Source: Phallusia mammillata
Lineage: Eukaryota > Chordata > Ascidiacea > Phlebobranchia > Ascidiidae
Direction: 5' to 3'
DNA length: 64,000 nucleotides
Assembly: GCA_003260075.1 (NCBI GenBank)
Contig: QLIY01000464.1
Span: 1 to 64,000, forward strand
The position numbers and the translations under genes are program-made. Under the pieces are notes generated by a model. The model saw nothing but the letters and a program-made list of their open reading frames with translations. It searched no databases and was not told the origin of the DNA. This document shows positions 47,592 through 64,000 of the stretch, in pieces (positions within the stretch are counted from its first letter, which is position 1; every line of letters starts with the position of its first letter).

Positions 47592-48149
47592 TTAGAAATA
47601 AGTGTACCACAATAAGATAAGAACCCAATAAAATGTTTTTAAAAAACGCAACAGGTAAAAATGAAAAATAAGAAAATACAATGAGCTGCCCCTCGCGTGC
47701 GAAAAATGTAATGAGTACATAAGATGACCATTGCCTAGCCGGTGGTCTAATGCCGGCCAAAACAACTTGTGAAAAGTTTGACCCATGCTTAAACAGGTTT
47801 GCAGTTTATGACATGCAGCACGTAGACGCGAACACGATTTATCAAGCAAGTTTTTCCTATATTTCTTTAGTTGCGACCTACAAGTTAATAAGAGCAACTG
47901 TTTTGTGTTGTAACTTCTGTCATGGTCCAGGACTGGAAAAGTTGATAGCCACAGCAGATTTTTTTTCAACGCACTTTTGTACGTCGTAAAAAAGTTGCCT
48001 AGGTAATCCGGACCAACATTTGCAACCACAACAGTAGCAATCAAATCCACGATCCTCGTGCATATATTGTTGACAGCAGCCATTATCGAGGTAAGTGTAG
48101 TTGCATTACTAGATAAAACGATTTCTCTCCTAAGCTGGTTTTGTTGCAT
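47592..48149 (-). CDS. Unrecognised 185-codon open frame
   Basis: An ATG-initiated frame of 185 residues on the minus strand. I do not recognise a family. The N-terminal part is mixed, with several Leu/Val/Thr residues. The last 40 residues are strongly hydrophobic and aromatic (FLIFHFYLLRFLKTFYWVLI) and could be a membrane segment, but could equally reflect AT-rich random sequence. It lies between two convergent genes with no clear promoter, splice support or related copy in the window. It is more likely chance or a non-coding transcript than a gene. Confidence 0.15.
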   Translation of the reverse strand: MQQNQLRREIVLSSNATTLTSIMAAVNNICTRIVDLIATVVVANVGPDYLGNFFTTYKSALKKNLLWLSTFPVLDHDRSYNTKQLLLLTCRSQLKKYRKNLLDKSCSRLRAACHKLQTCLSMGQTFHKLFWPALDHRLGNGHLMYSLHFSHARGSSLYFLIFHFYLLRFLKTFYWVLILLWYTYF

Positions 48150-48394
48150 CCGGATTTATTATATCACGTCAGAAAAAGGGTAAATTAACTTTATTTGAAC
48201 GAACTCAACACACTTGAGCAAAGCAAGAATTTAAACAAAATAATTTTGGAAGTGTTTATAGCACACATTCATACAGGATAAATGTCTTGTACAGTGCACA
48301 TTTTTAAGTAGTGGCTAGTATACGAGCTCGTTGTGAACTTAATAAAGTATAGTGGGTCTAGATATTTATAAATATGTATAACAGACTGCAACTT

Positions 48395-58178
<9,784 letters not shown>

Positions 58179-58891
58179 TTTGTGACAAATAAACCAACCG
58201 ATACAAAATAGCTCAAGCGTTCGCCGGTAGACCTTCGTTACAGAAAATAAAGACAATTGAGCCTGAGGCACCCGTGTTTGTTCGCCGCGTGGAAATTAAA
58301 GGACACCGGAATCGATTTAAAGTTTTTGTCTGGGGAAGTTAATAATAATCTTACATGACCATTTACTAAATATAATTATTTGGTACAACTGAAACTTTTG
58401 CGAAACAACTGCCCGATTTTTTTGCAAATTTTAAAAATGAGTATTTGGGGCAGTATATAAGTTATAATTTATGTCTGATCACGTCAAAAACCAGTGTTTT
58501 AATTATGCAATACGCATTTATTTCTTTGGATTAGTAAAATGTTTTTTTTAAGATAAAAAGCAGCATAGATCGAGACCACATAAACTTTGATATGAAAAAC
58601 ATAAATTCTGATTATAATTTTATGGACTTCGGTAAATCACCCGAAACATTTTCTTTAACAAACAGTGGATAACACAAGGAAGTTAATAGCTTGCAAAATA
58701 AAAGTTTCCGGTTCTGCGTAAGTTTAAAAATTTCACAGTACTTGTTTTATACACGATTATTTGGCGACAGCTTTATGCAAAAGAAAGTAACATGAAGCAA
58801 AAATCTTACGCACGGTCGTAGCGGCAAAAGTAAATAAAAAACAATCTCAAGTTAAGGCAAGTAGACAAATACACAAACATAACATATTTAC
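58179..58891. other. PYG upstream / ATF3-like 3' region
   Basis: About 710 bp between the PYG start and the bZIP gene's stop, both on the minus strand. It must hold the PYG promoter and the bZIP 3' UTR. AT-rich; no diagnostic motif was recognised. Confidence 0.45.
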
Positions 58892-60693
58892 TCAATCCAT
58901 AGACTTAATGGCTTGAGACGTCGTAGTTAAATTTCCCTGAGAACAAAGTAAATTTTCCAAATACTGCTCATTTTCCATTTGTGTTTCCCACGAACTTTCC
59001 TGGGAATTTCCTCTGTCATTGCCCAAAGAACAAGCTGCCTGCATTTCACTCCCACAGGTTTCGTCGTCATTTAAAAACGAAGGATTTTTGCTGGTGCTGG
59101 CTGGGCTACGAACGATGCATGTAGGGCGGTGCAGGTTCAGGATATACATCAGCTTTTGTCGCTCTTCTTGCAACTTCTGTATCTCACGCTTTAAGGTCAA
59201 ATTTAAATGTTCTAGATGTTCGGATTCCTACAAACATACAAAGTGTGTTAATTTTAGGAAATAAACGAAAGCAATTTTTGTTAGGATAAGTTGGTAAATT
59301 TTACCGACAACAAAATGTTTTTCAGTTTTACGTATTTTGAAAAATCAATGTGGCATTAAAAAATAGAATTGATTTAGTTACAAACAACAAATTTGTTATT
59401 AGCATAAGTGTCAAAATCACTTGATCAGACATGGCTGGCTGAAAATAAGAGAGTGGCACCATGAGAACATTTAATGCCGTATTATGTCAAAACAAATAAC
59501 AACAACAAAAACAACCCTATACGGCTGATTTTACCCTCAAACTTTTAATAGCTGTCGATACTTCGGAGTACGTGTAGGCAGTAGGCTACTGTATTTGACA
59601 CGCTGATCGGGCACTTCAACCATACTTGAATGGTCGCACAAAAAGTCTGAGAAGGCGGCGCGTTTGACGCTGATTCAAATATTTTCTATTTCGGCAATTT
59701 TAATTAACATTTCGTATTTTTGCAGCAACTTATTTTTCTGTCAAGTACCTTGGCAAGCAGTTTATGTGGAATCACTACTTTGACAATGTGAAAAGAATCA
59801 TATATAAGCGCTCACTGGTTACTATTTAGGACAAACGAATTAAAATTTCTGCTTGTTTGGACACCGGTTACAGCAAAATAGGGTAACCGGTGAAACCACG
59901 AAGCCGAAACTGGTTGTGCGGCGTTTCACGTTGCTACAGCCTACAACATTCCGATGAAACGCGTAGACAAGAGATTGTTAGGAGAAATGAATCCCCGATG
60001 TCTGTCGTAATAACTATAGAGGTTTTCCTATTTTGCGAGATAGCTTATGTCGCTGTTTACACACAAATTAAGCAAATTCATAATTTTTCATACAAAGACA
60101 CTGGTAACAAGTCTTACCTCTTGCAACTTTTCCGAAATCATTTTCTTCTTAAACCTGCATTTAGCTGCAGCAACTTTGTTTCTTTCTCGTCTTCTCGCCC
60201 GCTTGACAAGAGTCTCTGGCGTTGGATCCTGTATTGCAAATTAGGAATATAAAAAGCGAAGGTTCCTGACAAAATTACGACATTTTTTTCTCCAACTTAC
60301 TTCTTTGTCATTTACTTTGTTTTCATTTTCGAATGTTGTTGGCAGTCCGCGAGCTATTCGTTTGCTTTGAATGGTGTAACGCAATTCCTGCTTAATTAAA
60401 GGTCTTATATGTTCCTCAACTAACATGAGATCATCAGAAGTAACAGAAGAAGTTGTTTGTTGCATCGGTGAATTAAGCATTCCAATTTGTTTTGATGATT
60501 GTTGACAATAATGCTCATTGTCAGCAGGACTTCGTCGACCTAATTGCCTTAAATCCACTGGATAAGTCATACCAGAAGTATAAACAGTTTGTTGGTTAGC
60601 AGCATTGTCGCATTGCAAACTGGTGATGTAATAAGGAGAGGATCTTTCTTGACTGGGACTTGTTTGGCCGTGTGTCATCATTTGAAGTTTCAT
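58892..60693 (-). CDS. ATF3: ATF3/JDP2-type bZIP transcription factor
   Basis: Basic leucine zipper protein binding CRE/AP-1 sites as a homo- or heterodimer; stress-induced in other animals. Three minus-strand exons, 60693-60301, 60228-60118 and 59227-58892, join in phase 0 and give 279 residues (human ATF3 181, JDP2 163). The order is a Gln/Ser-rich N-terminus, the family block PLIKQELRYTIQSKR (like VKEELRFAIQNKR in ATF3), the basic region RRERNKVAAAKCRFKKK, and a zipper with leucines in heptad spacing (KLQEESEHLEHLNLTLKREI). It then has LMYILNLHRPTCIVR, which is specific to ATF3/JDP2. The Ser/Asn-rich C-terminus of about 80 residues has no vertebrate counterpart that I recognise. ATF3 and JDP2 arose by vertebrate duplication, so this is probably the pre-duplication ortholog. 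CRE-like sites lie upstream. Confidence 0.93.
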
Positions 60694-61019
60694 CAGAAAT
60701 TATTTTCAACAAATTAGAACAGATATGCAGAAGCGCCAATGATCTAAAATATAAACCAGTTTGTGTTAAAACAACTATACACATTTGAAAGTAGATATTC
60801 GTTAAAAAAAGTTAGGTAAAGTATAAAATAGTGTCTATTCTTCAAATGCTTCGTATATTTTCACAGGTTAACAAAACTCGGTTTATTTTTTAATATATTT
60901 TTATTTATCATTAGTGTTGAACAACCCCTGAACAAATTACCTGAATGGTATAAATATTTTCAAAGATTTTTTCTCACTTAAACGATTCGAAACGTACTCT
61001 TGGCATGTTCAATGCACAA

Positions 61020-61210
61020 CTGACGACAGTTGCGTCACCGACAGCCAGGTTTATATTGTCGCCGATGGTTCTCGATAAAGATACAGGGTAATGGCTAAAA
61101 TTAGTTCTTGACTTCATTTGCCTTTTTCGTGCGACGCGCCTTCGCGTCACGAGGTGATCATCAAACCGTGACGTTCTACTGTTTGCTTGGAGTGCGTAAT
61201 GACGTAAGAT
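61020..61210 (-). promoter_or_regulatory. Cluster of CRE/ATF-like sites upstream of the bZIP gene
   Basis: TGACGT cores or half-sites occur at about 61031-61036 (GCGTCA), 61144-61150 (GCGTCAC), 61169-61174 (TGACGT) and 61200-61207 (TGACGTAA). They lie 330-510 bp upstream of the ATG at 60693. A TTATATT at about 61051 could act as a TATA box. Function is inferred. Confidence 0.5.
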
Positions 61211-62850
61211 TCGAAAGGCCGTTCATTTGATATACTTTTGCGTCTTTTGTTCTCGAAAGTGTTTTTCTTTACTTGCGTTTTAAGTGTACGTATGACAACC
61301 CATATTTGTTTAATGATGCATTTGGTGGGGCAACAACAGTTAACAAACATACACGACACACCCACTGTGGAAGATTGTATTTTATGACATTAATTGGAAC
61401 CGTTATTTCATTTCAAATTTGTTACGTGGATATCATGTCTAACATAGCCGACTACAATAACGGACTTTTTTAAATCCAATCTTGATGTTTGGACTAATGT
61501 TTGTTTTTTCAAGCCAACAAATGCGGTGACAAAACATTTTGCCCAGGTCAGTGGGAAATTAAACAAACTCAAAAATGTTATTTCGTTATTTGTTTTTTAT
61601 TGCCCCCATAACCTCGTGGTTCTTTTTAAATAATCGTAATTTTCAAATCCCGCCATGCGCGCGTTTGTTGTCTAACTTTTTGTCAGGTAGCACAACCGCT
61701 TTCGCAGGATAAATTTATACTGCACTTCTTTATGTTGTTCAATTTGTAACTACCTCTAGGTGCTTCATTTATCATACTTATCGATGACTGATTGACTGTG
61801 TGCCGCAAAATAATACGAATCAAATAATTTTACTTTCTAAAATATCATGACCCATTTGTCTCTGTCAAGGAATACTTGCACAATTTATACCCCTACAACT
61901 GCGAACAAGTTTTTCAGTTTAAACCTTTTTCGAAGTCAACTTTGGTTTTTAAAATCCGACGTCGTTCTACTCAGTTAAAACCTTTCACATTTTACATCAA
62001 CAGATTTGTGATGCAAATAGCCATACACTAAATGTTTAAGTCCGTAGCACCCCCTGTATAAACAGTGAAAAAGGGTTTCATCATCACTGCGAAAAATCCG
62101 GCGCCTGAGATTCGGAAGTCTGTACGTCAGCAACGTCATTTCTTGTGGCCGTAAAACAAAGGTAAAAGAGCGTTGATTGATTTATCGGATTAGAGTTTGC
62201 GGGCGAGATTCACGGAACTTGCTGACAGCATCATTAACAACGTGACTAACTTTATTTTATCGTGTTATACGCCAGCAGCATACATGCATGCAAAAACAAA
62301 CAGCTCTCGCGCTCAAAACAGTTCCGCCTAACATAGAACCGACACTGATAACGGTATTTTTAAAATGTTTTTTTTTCATCTGGTTATATATAAACATTTG
62401 GTGTTTTGATCTATTCCAAGGTGAACAGGAAACCTTCAAGTCTGCAAGTTAAACTTATTTTTGGTTTCGTGCTCGTATGTTTTCTAAGGCGTTACTACGT
62501 TGCTGTAAATAGACGTGCACGTGAAAGCTCGAAGGACCAATTCTCTTCACCTCACCGCGTCATTCGGCCGCTTGCTTGGTGTGCACTGTCCGCAAAAAAG
62601 TAATCCTTAGCTATTCTCCTCTAAAGACAATTTCCTTTAGCGGTCTGCTTTAGCAAACGAAAATAACAAACAAAACGAAAAAAACGGAATTTTTAACATA
62701 ACTATGAAGTGTGGAAAGCGGTTGTTTACGGTAACTATTATGGAAAGCGTTTGTTTGCCAGTATAAATACCTATTTGTGCAGCCGACACTTAACCTTGTC
62801 TACGTTGACGTAGGTGCATCAACGCTGACGTACAACCACTAGCCTGAGGC

Positions 62851-62870
62851 AATGACTTTTGAAAGTCATT
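62851..62870. repeat. 20-bp perfect palindrome
   Basis: AATGACTTTTGAAAGTCATT, with TGACT/AGTCA half-sites resembling AP-1 halves spaced too widely for a standard site. Confidence 0.7.
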
Positions 62871-62905
62871 TTTTATCAATTTCGGAAACGGCACAAATAA
62901 AGCGA

Positions 62906-62939
62906 TTTGCAAGCTTTTATATGTAATAAAGCTTGCAAA
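62906..62939. repeat. Hairpin with 12-bp perfect arms
   Basis: TTTGCAAGCTTT (62906-62917) and AAAGCTTGCAAA (62928-62939) pair around a 10-nt AT-rich loop. AATAAA lies both inside the loop/right arm junction and just upstream (about 62896). It is not the conserved histone 3' stem-loop. Confidence 0.7.
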
Positions 62940-63057
62940 ACAAATCTTGGCTCGATGGACATCACGAACTCAAACTAAACATAGGACCAAATATTCAGTC
63001 ATTACCTAACAAATGAATGTTTTTTAATGAGGCACATTTTTACCGTGAAATGTTTTC

Positions 63058-63493
63058 CTTTGAGGCATGTATGAGATACCCCAAAACATTTTGAATGCGT
63101 ATATAAATTTCATCACTGTGGATCTTGCAAAACGTTTTTGTTTTGCTTTTGCTTAATCTTTTTTCCCAAAGTTGTCGTATGGTTTGGACAATCAATTCGT
63201 TCAAATATTTTAAAATTAAAGGCAAAAATGAAAAATTGATAATCCTTTTTAAGCAAAATNTTTTTTTTTTTTTTTTTAAATGTTCGCAGATCTTTGAGGC
63301 ATGTATGAGATACCCCAAAACATTTTGAATGCGTATATAAATTTCATCACTGTGGATCTTGCAAAACGTTTTTGTTTTGCTTTTGCTTAATCTTTTTTCC
63401 CAAAGTTGTCGTATGGTTTGGACAATCAATTCGTTCAAATATTTTAAAATTAAAGGCAAAAATGAAAAATTGATAATCCTTTTTAAGCAAAAT
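63058..63493. repeat. 202-bp direct duplication split by N and poly(T)
   Basis: 63058-63259 and 63293-63493 (TTTGAGGCATGTATGAG .. TTTAAGCAAAAT) are essentially identical, separated by one N, a T run and about 14 bases. Same pattern as the G/C homopolymer duplications. Confidence 0.85.
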
Positions 63494-63504
63494 GCCGTGT
63501 TGTG

Positions 63505-63971
63505 ATGTATACCAGTGTTTCCCAACCTATGGGTCGCGACCCAAAGTTGGGTCGCCTGACAATTCTGTTGGGTCGCTTGTTTTTGTGGCAATAAAAGCAT
63601 ACTCCTTGACTTCGTTTCGTAGCGTTATTTTATTATTTCCCAAGGCTATAAATTGTTGCCCAATAATAATTTCATGACAATTTGGCGTGGTAGTGGTTAA
63701 TTCTGATTGTGACGTCATAATGTTTGTGTGAGATCACTATTAAGCGTTGTCTGGCTGATAATGCTTTGAGCCAGCTCTAAGAAAATAAACGAATATTATT
63801 TGTTTGATTTTTCAAATTGGCGCAGAAATTTTCGAAAAGCTTCCCTGGTTTACAAACAAAAATCAACCAAAAATAAGAATGTATGTTTGTGGGTCGCAAG
63901 AATCCAAAAAAACAAATTTTGGGAAGTATTTGGGTCGCGACAAAAAAAGGTTGGGAACCACTGATGTATAC
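63505..63971. mobile_element. 451-bp hAT-like MITE
   Basis: Target duplication ATGTATAC (63505-63512 and 63964-63971) encloses 63513-63963. Ends are CAGTGTTTCCCAACC and GGTTGGGAACCACTG, with sub-terminal TGGGTCGCGAC inverted on both sides. No coding frame. Confidence 0.87.
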
Positions 63972-64000
63972 TGTTTCGATGTCGCGCTGCTGCAGATCGC

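Larger units (their letters stand above)
47130..48394. other. PARN-PYG convergent intergenic region
   Basis: About 1.26 kb. It contains a 185-codon minus-strand open frame (48149-47592) described separately, and an imperfect inverted motif at about 47448-47470 (ACTTCAAGTC..GACTTGAAGT). No other feature is supported. Confidence 0.5.
60694..63047. other. Region upstream of the ATF3-like gene
   Basis: About 2.3 kb with no supported gene. Besides the 61020-61210 cluster, further TGACGT-type motifs appear at about 62124-62142 (TACGTCA, ACGTCA) and 62812-62833 (TTGACGTAG, CTGACGTAC). A 20-bp palindrome (62851-62870) and a 12-bp-arm hairpin (62906-62939) follow. It may be distal regulatory DNA. Confidence 0.45.

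Overview
The window is eukaryotic and looks like a compact invertebrate chordate genome, most probably an ascidian tunicate. This is an inference from four things: spliced genes with many short introns (about 60-150 nt next to a few of 1-5 kb), proteins closest to vertebrate orthologs, AT-rich non-coding DNA, and splice acceptors placed directly before start codons, as expected where spliced-leader trans-splicing is used. I cannot name the species from sequence alone.

Nine protein-coding genes could be reconstructed exon by exon with consistent phase. In order they are VPS39 (+, 1571-11442), SSNA1 (+, 12286-12892), PSMB1 (+, 16923-17609, no intron in the CDS), XRCC5/Ku80 (-, 29861-18570), MYG1 (+, 31754-35803), DTL/CDT2 (-, 41906-37913), PARN (+, 42629-47129), glycogen phosphorylase (-, 58178-48395) and an ATF3/JDP2-type bZIP factor (-, 60693-58892). 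XRCC5/MYG1 and DTL/PARN are head-to-head pairs. PSMB1/XRCC5, MYG1/DTL and PARN/glycogen phosphorylase are convergent. The genes do not form one pathway. They are unrelated housekeeping and stress genes: endolysosomal tethering, a microtubule-binding coiled coil, proteasome, end joining, RNA exonuclease, replication-licensing ubiquitin ligase, deadenylase, glycogen breakdown and a stress transcription factor.

Introns and intergenic DNA hold many short non-autonomous elements. At least nine have inverted ends (often CAGxGGTTC-like) and most have recognisable 8-bp target duplications, the signature of hAT-type MITEs. They lie at about 1.67-2.43, 7.10-7.49, 24.33-24.72, 27.18-27.60, 27.85-28.92, 30.21-30.47, 30.69-31.24, 32.07-33.65, 56.62-57.35 and 63.51-63.96 kb, with a further one at 15.36-15.83 kb without a clear target duplication. 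A second pattern is repeated direct duplication of 70-350 bp on either side of a G/C/T homopolymer or N. It probably reflects assembly breaks or unmerged haplotypes. A 699-N gap at 32492-33190 is flanked by two near-identical copies of one MITE and is probably an artefact of the same kind.

I found no credible new biological system. The most useful observations are two very short, stop-free, frame-preserving introns (one GC-AG) in XRCC5 and MYG1, a possible GC-AG first intron in DTL, a C-terminal PIP-box in DTL and a DNA-PKcs-type C-terminal motif in Ku80. Others are an alternative N-terminal extension on glycogen phosphorylase, a MITE whose target duplication copied a VPS39 splice donor, CRE-like sites upstream of the ATF3-like gene and an E2F-like site between DTL and PARN.
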